This document shows, one piece after another, positions 40,045 to 47,921 of a DNA stretch of 64,000 nucleotides. The stretch is from Halolamina sediminis (GTDB lineage: Archaea; Halobacteriota; Halobacteria; Halobacteriales; Haloferacaceae): contig NZ_CVUA01000001.1 in NCBI RefSeq assembly GCF_001282785.1, positions 2,666,001 to 2,730,000 on the forward strand, given 5' to 3'. A program made the translations under genes and the position numbers. Below the pieces are notes generated by a model that was given only the letters and a program-made list of their open reading frames with translations, ran no database searches and was not told the origin of the DNA. How positions within the stretch are numbered: the stretch's first letter is position 1; each line of letters starts with the position of its first letter.

Positions 40045-40755
40045 ATGAGCGACCTCCCCGAGGACTTCGACTGCACGATCACCGACTGGGAGTACATCTA
40101 CGGGCTCTGCCGCGACGTGGCCGAGGAAGTCCGCGACGACGAGTTCGAGCCCGACATCGTCGTCGCGCTGGCCCGCGGGGGCTGGTTCGCGGGGCGAAGT
40201 CTCTGTGACTTCCTCGGGCTCGACGACCTCGCGAGCCTGAAGATGGAACACTACGTCGGGACCGCCGAGAAATCCGACAGCGCGGAGGTTCGCTACCCGA
40301 TGCCGGAGGGGAGCGTCGAGGGGAAGGACGTGCTGATCATCGACGACATCGCCGACACCGGCGGCTCGATCGAGCGCGCCGACGAGTACGTCCGCGACCG
40401 GAACCCGGGGACGGTGCGGACCGCGACGCTCCAGCTGCTGGGCACCTCCGAGTTCGAGCCCGACTACGTCGGCGAGCACCTCTCGGAGTGGACGTGGATG
40501 GTCTACCCCTGGAACTTCATCGAGGACATGGTCGACCTGATCTCCGGCGCGATGGCCCAGGAGGACGGCGACGAGGCGTTCGACGAGGCGGCGATCCGCG
40601 GGCTGCTCGCCGAGCACCACGGGATCGACCGGATCGAGATGGAGATCGCCCAGCCCGACCGGCTGGAGGAGGTGCTGTCGGAGATGGTCCACCGCGGCTA
40701 CCTCGAACGCGACGGCGAGCAGTGGCGGCTGATCTCCGAGGACGGCGAGGCCTGA
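40045..40755 (+). CDS. Phosphoribosyltransferase with C-terminal winged helix
   Basis: A 236-residue type I phosphoribosyltransferase. The PRPP-binding motif is VLIIDDIADTGGS (about residues 96-108), and the N-terminal part has PDIVVALARGGWFAGRSLCD. This resembles the archaeal hypoxanthine/xanthine-guanine type (Gpt/HptA-like). The C-terminal 60 residues read as a winged helix (AIRGLLAEHHGIDRIEMEIA, EVLSEMVHRGYLERDGEQWR), an addition that suggests an autoregulatory or RNA/DNA-binding role. A TTAACT-like element lies 25-30 nt upstream. Purine or pyrimidine base specificity is not settled. Confidence 0.82.
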   Translation: MSDLPEDFDCTITDWEYIYGLCRDVAEEVRDDEFEPDIVVALARGGWFAGRSLCDFLGLDDLASLKMEHYVGTAEKSDSAEVRYPMPEGSVEGKDVLIIDDIADTGGSIERADEYVRDRNPGTVRTATLQLLGTSEFEPDYVGEHLSEWTWMVYPWNFIEDMVDLISGAMAQEDGDEAFDEAAIRGLLAEHHGIDRIEMEIAQPDRLEEVLSEMVHRGYLERDGEQWRLISEDGEA

Positions 40756-40804
40756 GTCACACACCCCCGAAAGCGTCTTTCCGCGGCACCGCTCACGAGT
40801 ACGT

Positions 40805-41527
40805 ATGAGCAGGCTCCGCTTCGCGCTGTTGAACGCCGCCCACGAGGGCGAGAACACCCGGCGGAACTTCCGGCGGGAGCTCCCCGCGGATCTCGCGGAG
40901 TTCGACGTGACCGCGGGCGAACTTCCCGCGGATCACACGTTCGACGGCGTCGTCGTCACGGGTTCGCGGTCCTCGGTGTACTGGGACGAGGCGTGGATCC
41001 CGCCGCTGATCGACTGGGTTGCCGAGGCCCACGAGCACGGCGTGCCGATCCTCGGTGTCTGTTACGGCCACCAGGTGCTCGCCGAGGCGCTGGGTGGCCG
41101 CGTCGCCGGGATGGACGATTTCGAGATCGGCTACAACGAGATCGAGCGCCGCCCCGAGGCCGACGACGACGAGCTGCTCGGGGGGCTCGGCGACGCGTTC
41201 ACGGCGTTCACCACCCACGGCGACGCCGTCGTGGACCTCCCCGCCGAGGCCGAACTGCTCGCGGAGAACGAGTACGGGGTCCACGCGTTCCGCGCGGGCC
41301 ACGCCTGGGGCGTCCAGTTCCACCCCGAGTACGACGCCGCGACCGCTCGGGAGGTAACCGAGGGGAAGCGCGACCAGATCGGCGACGAGCGCGTCGACAG
41401 CGTGCTCGAGGAGATCACGCCCGCGAACTACGAGGCGGCGTGTGAGGCCAAGCGGCTGTTCGAGAACTTCGCGCGGTACGCCGAGCGCGTCGCGAAGGCG
41501 GACGTCGACGCCGAAGCCAGCGCGTAG
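40805..41527 (+). CDS. Class I glutamine amidotransferase (GuaA-like domain protein)
   Basis: A 240-residue stand-alone amidotransferase domain with nucleophile Cys86 in ILGVCYGHQVLAEALGG and the His173-Pro-Glu175 pair in GVQFHPEYD. It hydrolyses glutamine or a gamma-glutamyl compound; stand-alone GATase1 proteins of this length act on varied substrates. In haloarchaea, gamma-glutamylcysteine or gamma-glutamyl-polyamine turnover is conceivable, but nothing here proves it. The gene starts 49 bp after the phosphoribosyltransferase gene. Confidence 0.85.
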   Translation: MSRLRFALLNAAHEGENTRRNFRRELPADLAEFDVTAGELPADHTFDGVVVTGSRSSVYWDEAWIPPLIDWVAEAHEHGVPILGVCYGHQVLAEALGGRVAGMDDFEIGYNEIERRPEADDDELLGGLGDAFTAFTTHGDAVVDLPAEAELLAENEYGVHAFRAGHAWGVQFHPEYDAATAREVTEGKRDQIGDERVDSVLEEITPANYEAACEAKRLFENFARYAERVAKADVDAEASA

Positions 41528-41581
41528 CCCCGGGTCCCCGGATAGCGAACTGCTTTTGCCGACGCCCGCCCGACTTCGACC

Positions 41582-42745
41582 ATGCTCGACTACGTCGGAC
41601 TGGAGGGCGACCTCGACGAGGAGGAGCGGCTGATCCGGGACACCGCGCGCCGCTTCGTCGAGGAGGAGGTGCGCGACGACATCGGCCAGCACTGGCTCGA
41701 CGGCACGTTCCCGACCGACCTGATCGAGGAGATGGGCGAGCTCGGCTTCTACGCGCCCAACCTCGAGGGGTACGGCTCGCCAAACGTCTCCGAGACGGCG
41801 TACGGCCTGCTGATGCAGGAGTTGGAGGCGTGTGACTCCGGGCTCCGCTCGATGGCCTCCGTCCAGGGCGCGCTGGTGATGTACCCCATCCACGCGTTCG
41901 GCAGCGAAGAACAGAAGGAGCGCTGGCTGCCCGACCTCGGCGCCGGCGAAGCGGTCGGCTGCTTCGGCCTCACCGAGCCCGAACACGGCTCGAACCCCAG
42001 CGCGATGGAGACCCACGCGGTGAAAGACGGCGGGGAGTACGTGCTCAACGGGGCGAAGACGTGGATCACCAACTCCCCGATCGCCGACGTGGCGGTCGTC
42101 TGGGCCAAGGACCGCTCCGCCGACGGAAATCCCGTCCGTGGGTTCCTCGTCGAGACGGATCTCGACGGCGTGACAACCAACAAGATCGACGAGAAGCTGT
42201 CGCTGCGGGCGTCGATCACCGGCGAGATCAGCTTACAGGACGTGCGCGTCCCCGAGGACGCCGTGCTGCCGGGCGTCGAGGGGATGAAGGGGCCGCTGTC
42301 CTGTCTGACGCAGGCGCGGTACGGCATTGCGTGGGGCGCCGTCGGCGCCGCGCGGGACTGCTTCGAGACCGCGCGGCAGTACGCGACCGACCGCGAGCAG
42401 TTCGGCGGCCCGATCGGGCGGTTCCAGCTCCAGCAGGGGAAGCTCGCAGAGATGGCGACCCAGATCACCACGGCACAGCTGCTGGCCTACCGCCTCGCGG
42501 AGCTGAAAGAGCGTGGCGACCTGCGGCCTCAGCACGTCTCGATGGCTAAGCGCAACAACGTCCGGATGGCCCGCGAGCAGGCGCCGATCGCCCGAGAGAT
42601 ACTCGGCGGCAACGGGATCACGGCCGACCACTCGCCGATGCGGCACATGGCGAACATGGAGACGGTGTACACGTACGAGGGCACCCACGATATCCACACC
42701 CTGATCCTCGGCGAGGATCTCACGGGGATTCCGGCGTTCGAGTAG
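41582..42745 (+). CDS. Acyl-CoA dehydrogenase, glutaryl-CoA-dehydrogenase-like
   Basis: A 387-residue flavoprotein. The sequence follows glutaryl-CoA dehydrogenases closely: SGLRSMASVQGALVMYPIHA with Arg89 (the glutaryl-carboxylate-binding Arg in that subfamily), VGCFGLTEPEHGSNPSAMET, NGAKTWITNSPIADVAVVWA, and the catalytic Glu366 in TYEGTHDIHTLILG. The expected reaction is oxidative decarboxylation of glutaryl-CoA to crotonyl-CoA in lysine/tryptophan breakdown, passing electrons to ETF. The iron-sulfur oxidoreductase at 28651 is a candidate next carrier. A 21-bp piece of the gene's 3' end is repeated downstream. Confidence 0.88.
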   Translation: MLDYVGLEGDLDEEERLIRDTARRFVEEEVRDDIGQHWLDGTFPTDLIEEMGELGFYAPNLEGYGSPNVSETAYGLLMQELEACDSGLRSMASVQGALVMYPIHAFGSEEQKERWLPDLGAGEAVGCFGLTEPEHGSNPSAMETHAVKDGGEYVLNGAKTWITNSPIADVAVVWAKDRSADGNPVRGFLVETDLDGVTTNKIDEKLSLRASITGEISLQDVRVPEDAVLPGVEGMKGPLSCLTQARYGIAWGAVGAARDCFETARQYATDREQFGGPIGRFQLQQGKLAEMATQITTAQLLAYRLAELKERGDLRPQHVSMAKRNNVRMAREQAPIAREILGGNGITADHSPMRHMANMETVYTYEGTHDIHTLILGEDLTGIPAFE

Positions 42746-42801
42746 TCGTTCGAGTTACTGCCGGAATCACAGTCAGCGATGGGGATTCCGGCCTTCGAGT
42801 A
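42724..42801. repeat. Duplicated 3' end of the acyl-CoA dehydrogenase gene with inverted core
   Basis: GGGGATTCCGGCGTTCGAGT at 42724-42743 recurs at 42781-42800 with one change, each followed by a stop (TAG, TAA). Between them GCCGGAATC at 42760-42768 is the reverse complement of the GATTCCGGC in both copies. The RNA could thus form either of two alternative hairpins after the stop codon. Confidence 0.85.
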
Positions 42802-42829
42802 AACGTGGTCGGTTCCCGTTGGCGTAGAG

Positions 42830-43147
42830 CTACACGTACTCGACGAGGCGGTCGGAACACTCGTCTGTGAACGACGGTGTGAGGCGGGCAACGGACCGGT
42901 CAACGTTGGTCGCCGAAAGCGGGACCGCGGCCCACGGGGAAACGAACGACGGCCGGGAGAGTTCGCCGCGCTCGAACGACCCCTCGATCGGGAAGCTCTC
43001 GTCGTACTCCTTCGTGGAGATTCCGAGCGCAATGTACTGCTCGCCAGCGAAAGGGTGGTCGTCGTCACTGAGGACCAGATACGGTCGCCGGGGCGTCTGC
43101 CCGAAGGGGTCGGTCGCGACGACGACGGTTCCGCGAGGATGCGTCAC
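42830..43147 (-). CDS. PemK/MazF-like toxin, second module
   Basis: A 105-residue protein related to the toxin at 11102-11431: RGTVVVATDPFGQTPRRPYL with VLSDDDHPFAG, then RPSFVSPWAAVPLSATNVDR. The shared RGxVV, RPYxxLSD and PW positions support the same PemK/MazF-type fold. It overlaps the upstream winged-helix gene by 4 bases. An mRNA-cutting toxin activity is inferred. The gene is intact and lies just after the duplicated acyl-CoA dehydrogenase tail. Confidence 0.72.
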   Translation of the reverse strand: MTHPRGTVVVATDPFGQTPRRPYLVLSDDDHPFAGEQYIALGISTKEYDESFPIEGSFERGELSRPSFVSPWAAVPLSATNVDRSVARLTPSFTDECSDRLVEYV

Positions 43148-43509
43148 TGCTCGTCCCCGCCGGCGTCGTCGATATCGGGCAGATCGGCGTCCCAGTCGGG
43201 GTTCTCGTCGTAGTAGTCGCCCTCGAACTGCTCGGCGACGGTCGCGAGTCCGACGAGGCTCGCCGTTCTCGCGTCGTACGCCTCGGGGTTGATCGCCCAG
43301 TACTCTCCCTTGTGTCGGACGAGACCGCGGTCGTGGAGTCGCGAGAGCGTCGTCCCGACGCTTCCGCGGGGGATCCCCAGTTCCGCGGCGAGTTCGCTCG
43401 GCCGGTACCCCGTCTCCGGGTTCGCTGCGAGGAACTCCAGGATGTCACGGCCGTTGGTCCCCTCGTCGGGGAGGTCCGTGGGGTAGTAGCTCTCGAAGTC
43501 GACGGGCAT
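43144..43509 (-). CDS. Winged-helix antitoxin/repressor of the second PemK-like module
   Basis: A 121-residue protein. The winged helix reads YRPSELAAELGIPRGSVGTT, LSRLHDRGLVRHKGEYWAIN; the acidic C-terminal tail (EQFEGDYYDENPDWDADLPD) is longer than in its paralogue at 11428-11727. The ATG at 43509 is preferred over the longer frame because a TATA-like CTTTTACAC is placed 22-30 nt before it and a repeated TTACGTA operator lies in between. The stop overlaps the toxin start. Role: repressor of its own promoter and toxin neutraliser, by analogy with MarR-type antitoxins. Confidence 0.72.
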   Translation of the reverse strand: MPVDFESYYPTDLPDEGTNGRDILEFLAANPETGYRPSELAAELGIPRGSVGTTLSRLHDRGLVRHKGEYWAINPEAYDARTASLVGLATVAEQFEGDYYDENPDWDADLPDIDDAGGDEQ

Positions 43510-43539
43510 ACGTAACCGTACGTAATTGAGTGTAAAAGT
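43509..43539 (-). promoter_or_regulatory. Promoter and TTACGTA operator of the second toxin-antitoxin module
   Basis: On the minus strand CTTTTACAC (43539-43531) is a TATA-like box, followed by TTACGTACGGTTACGTA (43525-43509), in which TTACGTA occurs twice and which touches the ATG. TACGTA is itself a palindrome. The arrangement is what is expected for autorepression at the transcription start. Confidence 0.6.
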
Positions 43540-43653
43540 AGTTCCGTCGCGGGAAGGTCGTCCGCGGGTGGTGCCGAGTGCGACGAAACGAAAAACCTCG
43601 TCGAACCGATGCGTAACTATACCCGTCTGGACGACAGAGCACCGACAAGGCCG

Positions 43654-43992
43654 ATGGCCGATCCGAGACACGACGACGGTGCCCGCCTCGATCTCGGCGA
43701 CGAGGAACAGTGGGTACTCCACGCCGCCCTCCTGGACTACCTCGACCGGCGCGCCGGCGAGCCGACCGGCGACGCCGGCTCCTCGCCCGCGCCGCTCGAC
43801 CGCGAGACGGACACGGACGACGAAGCCGCCCTCGAACTGCTCGACGCGCTGGAGGACGACGAGCCGCTGCGGCTCGACCGTGAGGGGCTGTTGCTCGTCC
43901 GGGAGCTGCTCTCGGAGTACCTCGCCGGCGCGCCGTTACGCGATCGGGCGACCTGCCGGAGCGTGCTGGCGGACGTCCGCGACGAGCTATAG
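43654..43992 (+). CDS. Acidic helical haloarchaeal protein of unknown function
   Basis: A 112-residue protein without Cys. It consists of helical segments (EEQWVLHAALLDYLDRRAGE, AALELLDALEDDEPLRLDRE, LLLVRELLSEYLAGAPL) connected by an acidic linker. The ATG at 43654 is used since the AACTATACCCG sequence about 30-40 nt upstream looks like a promoter element, not coding sequence. It overlaps the end of the convergent thiol-disulfide protein gene by 6 bases. I do not recognise a characterised family. Confidence 0.6.
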   Translation: MADPRHDDGARLDLGDEEQWVLHAALLDYLDRRAGEPTGDAGSSPAPLDRETDTDDEAALELLDALEDDEPLRLDREGLLLVRELLSEYLAGAPLRDRATCRSVLADVRDEL

Positions 43993-44343
43993 CGCGTCGC
44001 GGCTGACGATCTTCCCCCACCAGTCCCGGTGGTCGGCGCCCCAGCGGTAGAGTCGCTCCCGCAGGCGGTCGTACCCCGGAACCTTCTCCAGCAGCCAGAA
44101 CAGCGCGACGAAGACGACGCTCATCCGGACCAGCACACCCTGAACCGCGGCGCCGCCGGAGTACACCGCATCGTCGGTCAGCAGGTGGGCCGAGTCGCGC
44201 CAGCCATCCGGGAGTCGGGCTTTCTGGTCGGGCGAGAGCGACGCGAACCCGACCGCCGTCACGTCGCCGAGCCGCTGACCGACGGCCGCACACCACGTAC
44301 AGAACCCGCAGTCGTCGTCGTACACCAGCCGCGGTTTGGCCAT
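43987..44343 (-). CDS. DCC-family (DUF393) thiol-disulfide protein
   Basis: A 118-residue protein with the DCC signature YDDDCGFCTWCAAVGQRLGD at the N-terminus (CxxC plus an extra Cys), which is the thioredoxin-like redox motif of DUF393. The middle has LTDDAVYSGGAAVQGVLVRM and a hydrophobic stretch, VVFVALFWLLEKVPGYD, that may contact membrane. Its redox partner and role are unknown. ATG at 44343 directly starts the DCC motif; it diverges from the zinc-ribbon gene at 44431. Confidence 0.85.
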   Translation of the reverse strand: MAKPRLVYDDDCGFCTWCAAVGQRLGDVTAVGFASLSPDQKARLPDGWRDSAHLLTDDAVYSGGAAVQGVLVRMSVVFVALFWLLEKVPGYDRLRERLYRWGADHRDWWGKIVSRDAL

Positions 44344-44430
44344 ACGCTTCTTTCGGCGGGCAGCGGCTTCGGCTTTGGGGGGCCGGTGCCCGCCCCGTTT
44401 AAGCCCGCGGCGCCCCAATCGTAGAGTACG

Positions 44431-44589
44431 ATGCCCGCCACGAAGGAGGTCAAGTGCACGAGCGACGACTGCGAGTTGGACATGTTCGAGAACCACTACA
44501 CGTACGACATCGCCGACGACCACTCCGTCACGGACCTCTCTTGCCCGCTCTGCGGCGGGACCGACTGTCTGGAGGAGATAGAGCTATGA
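44431..44589 (+). CDS. 52-residue zinc-ribbon protein coupled to the Hsp20 gene
   Basis: A short gene encoding 52 residues. It has Cys pairs KCTSDDCELDMFENHYTYDI and LSCPLCGGTDCLEE, so a zinc ribbon is likely. The ATG starts in a clean leaderless context after GTAGAGTACG, and the stop overlaps the Hsp20 start by ATGA, so both should be translated from one transcript. Reading through the alternate frames gives only basic low-complexity peptides, supporting this frame. Function unknown; perhaps a chaperone partner. Confidence 0.7.
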   Translation: MPATKEVKCTSDDCELDMFENHYTYDIADDHSVTDLSCPLCGGTDCLEEIEL

Positions 44590-45059
44590 CGAAACTCGGC
44601 GAGATCGGCGGCTCGGCCGTCGACGCGGTGCTGGAGCGGGTCGGGCGGGGCGTGAGCCGCGTCCAGGAGCGCAAGCCGCTCTCCTACGACCTGCTGGAGA
44701 GCGAGGACGCCTACCTCGTCGTGTTCGACGCGCCGGGCGTCGAGCCGACCGACGTGCAGGTGCGCTTCGTCGACGGCGAGGTGCAGGTGCGGGCCGACCG
44801 CTTCCGCGCGTTCCACGAGGGGTTCGAGACGCGGTTCCCCGGCCGCGGGCTGGCGCTCTCCGGGCGCGCGAGTCTCCCACCGGACGCCGTCGTCGACGCC
44901 GGGGGCGCCGACGCGACGCTGACGGAGAACGGAACGCTCGAAGTCCGCATCCCCAAGGAGGCCGACTCGACGGACGTGCCCCTCGCCGAGGAGGAAACGG
45001 GCGAGGACGACGAGCAAGAGGGCGACGAGACTCCCGAGTCGGCCGAGACCGACGAGTAG
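44586..45059 (+). CDS. Hsp20/alpha-crystallin-family small heat-shock protein
   Basis: A 157-residue protein. The alpha-crystallin domain runs from about residue 35 to 125: YDLLESEDAYLVVFDAPGVE, PTDVQVRFVDGEVQVRADRF, LALSGRASLPPDAVVDAGGA, and the typical ending TLTENGTLEVRIPKEA, followed by a very acidic tail of about 30 residues instead of the usual IxI motif. It should hold unfolding proteins in the cytoplasm. The gene is translationally coupled to the small zinc-ribbon gene upstream and ends 1 base before the convergent oxidoreductase gene. Confidence 0.85.
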   Translation: MTKLGEIGGSAVDAVLERVGRGVSRVQERKPLSYDLLESEDAYLVVFDAPGVEPTDVQVRFVDGEVQVRADRFRAFHEGFETRFPGRGLALSGRASLPPDAVVDAGGADATLTENGTLEVRIPKEADSTDVPLAEEETGEDDEQEGDETPESAETDE

Positions 45060-45060
45060 C

Positions 45061-46200
45061 TCAGAGCGACATCCCTTCTTCGACGGCGAACTCGGGGGGC
45101 CCGTCGAACCGCCCGGGGTCGTACGCCGGGATCGCGTCACGCTCCCCGAGCACCTGTTCGGCCAGCGCCTCGCCCGTCGCCGGCGCCCGGAGGAACCCGT
45201 GGCCGTGCCAGCCCGTCGCGACGTAGAGCCCCGACTCCACCTCGCCCAGCAGCGGCTCGCCGTCGGGCGTCGCAGTCGCGAGCCCCGCCCACGCTGCGTC
45301 AGCATCGGCGTCGAATCCGGTCCGGTTCGCGACCGCGTCGAGTGCGCCGTCGACGAACCAGTCGTCGCCCGCGGGCTCCCAACGGTCCGGATCGCACTCC
45401 TCGGGGACGGTCCCGTCGCCCGCCAGCAGCCCCGCGGGGTGGGGTCGGAAGTACACCCCGGCGCCGGCGTCGTGGACCATCGGACCGTCGTAATCGGCGC
45501 CGGAGACGAGCGCCTGCACGCGGTAGGGTTTGAGCGGGAGCCGGATTCCCGTCGGCGCCAGCACGCGCTTGGTCCAGCCGCCGGCCGCGACGACGACCGC
45601 GTCGAAGCGCTCGCCGTCGACTCTGGGGCCGTCGCCGCGGTGGGAGACGTCCGCGTCGACGCCGGTCCAGCAGTCCACGCCGGCCTCACGCGCGCGATCG
45701 CCCATGGCTGCGACGTACGCCCCCGGGCCGGGCGTCGCGTACGCCGCGCGCTCGGTCACGGCCGCGAGCCCGACGCCCGCGAGGTCGAGTTCGGGGAAGC
45801 GGTCCGCGATCGACTCGGGGTCGTGACACGCCACGTCGACGCCGTGCTCGCGGGCAGCCGCGACCGTCTCGCGGAGCGCCGACTGCTTCTCCGGCGCGTC
45901 CTCGGCGACGACGGTGACATGCGGCGTGGGTTCGACCGAGAAACGGTGGTCGCGGTCGGCCAGCCACTCGAAGCGATCCATCGCGCGGCTGGCGATCTCG
46001 GCGCCGATCGCGTCCGTGGGGCGGGGCGCGAGCACGCCCGCCGCGCGGTGGGAGCTCCCCTCGATCTGATATCGGGGGGACGTTCGGTCGTCGCCCAGTT
46101 CTGAGTCACGCTCGTAGAGGCGCACGTCGGCGCCGCCGTCCGCGAGATCGTGGGCCGCAGTGACGCCGACGGCGCCGCCGCCGACGACGGCTACGCGCAT
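45061..46200 (-). CDS. FAD-dependent oxidoreductase of the D-amino-acid oxidase family
   Basis: A 379-residue flavoprotein. The FAD-binding GxGxxG motif is VAVVGGGAVGVTAAHDLADG at the N-terminus, followed by the acidic strand end VRLYERD; the second FAD contact is FDAVVVAAGGWTKRVL, and the C-terminal GLYVATGWHGHGFLRAPATG closes the FAD site as in DAO/glycine oxidase/sarcosine oxidase enzymes. It oxidises an amine or amino acid; which one is not clear. It is monocistronic, with a 131-bp gap to the rpap3-like gene. Confidence 0.87.
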   Translation of the reverse strand: MRVAVVGGGAVGVTAAHDLADGGADVRLYERDSELGDDRTSPRYQIEGSSHRAAGVLAPRPTDAIGAEIASRAMDRFEWLADRDHRFSVEPTPHVTVVAEDAPEKQSALRETVAAAREHGVDVACHDPESIADRFPELDLAGVGLAAVTERAAYATPGPGAYVAAMGDRAREAGVDCWTGVDADVSHRGDGPRVDGERFDAVVVAAGGWTKRVLAPTGIRLPLKPYRVQALVSGADYDGPMVHDAGAGVYFRPHPAGLLAGDGTVPEECDPDRWEPAGDDWFVDGALDAVANRTGFDADADAAWAGLATATPDGEPLLGEVESGLYVATGWHGHGFLRAPATGEALAEQVLGERDAIPAYDPGRFDGPPEFAVEEGMSL

Positions 46201-46331
46201 CGCCCTCCTCGGCGTCGCTGGTCGGCGAGCGGTCGGGAGTGTGGGTTGATCATACTCGTCGTCTCCCGCGCGCTGCTACTTAGCGCCTCGGTCGAACAGC
46301 GAAAAGTGGGTCCGGGTCGGTCGGGGCCGAA

Positions 46332-46934
46332 CTACGGCGTCGGTTCGGCCTGCTCGTCGGCCTCGCCCTCGTCCATCCCACGGAGCGCCTCGACGGCTGC
46401 TTCGCGGTAGCGGTCGGGGTCGGCGTCGTAGCGGTCCGCGGCCATCCGGGCGTACTCGTTCCCTTCGTCCTCGAAAGCGGCGACGCGTTCGACCGTGCGT
46501 TCGGCGGTCTCGACGACCCAGCGGTCCCGGGTCGCGGCGTCGACGACGGTGATCGACTCGGGGCGGACCGAGACGTTCACCGACCCGTCGTCGGTCTCGT
46601 ACGTTCGCGGCTTGCCGACGACGGCGACGTAGGCGGGCGGTTCGAGGTCACGCAGCGTGGAGGCGGCTTCGGGCTGGTACTGGCCGGCGTACACGAAGAA
46701 CGTGCCCGTCGGGTCGACGATGCGACCGCGCCAGTACTCGTTGTCCTCGCCGATGTCCTCCTTCTCGGTCAGGGTGCCGACGAAGAACACGCGGTTGGCC
46801 TTCTCCCCCGTCGGGAGCAGCTGGTAGGCCGGGGCGCGCTCGTCGTCGGACTCCTTGAACGTGTGGCTGGCGTCGTTGAACTCGGTGGCGAAGGCGCGGC
46901 GGGCGACTTCGCGCATGGGGGCGTTGTTGGACAT
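46332..46934 (-). CDS. RPA-associated protein (Rpap3-like, OB fold)
   Basis: A 200-residue protein with an OB-fold (KANRVFFVGTLTEKEDIGED, RGRIVDPTGTFFVYAGQYQP, PAYVAVVGKPRTYETDDGSV) and a helical C-terminal half. It belongs to the COG3390-type proteins that haloarchaea encode just after an RPA gene and that co-operate with it. The gene directly abuts the upstream RPA stop without spacing, so both belong to one operon. Role: assists single-stranded DNA protection in replication and repair, from knowledge of Haloferax Rpa3/Rpap3. Confidence 0.82.
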   Translation of the reverse strand: MSNNAPMREVARRAFATEFNDASHTFKESDDERAPAYQLLPTGEKANRVFFVGTLTEKEDIGEDNEYWRGRIVDPTGTFFVYAGQYQPEAASTLRDLEPPAYVAVVGKPRTYETDDGSVNVSVRPESITVVDAATRDRWVVETAERTVERVAAFEDEGNEYARMAADRYDADPDRYREAAVEALRGMDEGEADEQAEPTP

Positions 46935-47864
46935 CTAGATCGACCTCGCTTTGATCAGCGCGCTCTCGGGATCGACCGGCCCGTCGAGGCGCTCGAACTC
47001 GTCGACGAGCACGTAGCGCCCGAACACGGGGCCGGACACCTCGAAGTAGTGGCCCAGCAGGTCGCCCTGCATCTCCTCGACGACCACGGTGGTGTCGAGA
47101 GCGTCGGTGGCCATCTGCTTCGCTTCTTCGAGGTCGATCCCGGTCAGTTCCTCGGTCGTCTCCTTGTCGAAGATGACCTCGTGGACCTCCTGCCCGTCGT
47201 CGAGGACGGCCTTGATCCGGAGGTCGAACTCGCCGTCGACCTGTCCGTGCTCCGAACAGCGACCGTTCTGGAGCACGCGCGTACAGTCGTCCTCGGGGCA
47301 GCGCTTGATCAGCCCCGAGCCGGACTGCACGTCGACTAACGCGCCCTCGACAGTGACGGCGTCGTCGCCGACTTCGATCTCCTCGTCGAGCTCGGTGATC
47401 GTGGTGGTCTTGTTGAGCTTGACCGAGTAGTTGCCCTCGTACTCGTCGGTGACGACGTTCGAGAGCGCGTAGCTCGTCCCCTCCGCCAGTTCGGGGAGGT
47501 CGGAGGTGTCGAACGCGACGAACTTCTTCGTCCCGCTCTCGTCGCCCAGCAGCCCCACCTGCGCGATGGACTCGTGGCCGGGCTCCCAGAGGTCGGCGAC
47601 CTTCACGCGAAGGTCGATCCACTGTTCGTCCTCGTCGATCTCGCCCAGTTGGGTGAGCTCGCTGTCGGCGCTGCCGAGTTCGTCCCGTTCGAGGTCGGCC
47701 TCGTCGAGGTACTGGCTCTCGACGCTGCGCCGCGCCTCGTCGAGGGGGACGCGGTACTCGTTCACGAGGGTCTCGAGGCGCTCCTCGACGTCCTCCTGTT
47801 CGATATCCAAGTGGTCCGAGAACTGTTCGGCGATCTCCGCTGCGTGACTCTCTAACTCGCTCAT
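46935..47864 (-). CDS. rpa3: Replication protein A, Rpa3-like single-stranded DNA-binding protein
   Basis: A 309-residue protein. An OB fold covers about residues 80-180 (WIDLRVKVADLWEPGHESIA, GLLGDESGTKKFVAFDTSDL), a zinc motif follows with Cys189, Cys194, Cys203 and His206 (CPEDDCTRVLQNGRCSEH), and a C-terminal beta domain continues (GEFDLRIKAVLDDGQEVHEV). It coats single-stranded DNA. The layout with a directly following Rpap gene matches the haloarchaeal rpa3-rpap3 operon rather than rpa1, which has more OB folds; the number 3 is an inference. The strong TATA box at 47922-47933 serves the operon. Confidence 0.88.
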   Translation of the reverse strand: MSELESHAAEIAEQFSDHLDIEQEDVEERLETLVNEYRVPLDEARRSVESQYLDEADLERDELGSADSELTQLGEIDEDEQWIDLRVKVADLWEPGHESIAQVGLLGDESGTKKFVAFDTSDLPELAEGTSYALSNVVTDEYEGNYSVKLNKTTTITELDEEIEVGDDAVTVEGALVDVQSGSGLIKRCPEDDCTRVLQNGRCSEHGQVDGEFDLRIKAVLDDGQEVHEVIFDKETTEELTGIDLEEAKQMATDALDTTVVVEEMQGDLLGHYFEVSGPVFGRYVLVDEFERLDGPVDPESALIKARSI

Positions 47865-47921
47865 GGTTGCCTGCCTCCGCCTGTGTTTCGTCGGGAGGCG
47901 TACCGGGCTTGGTGCCTAATA

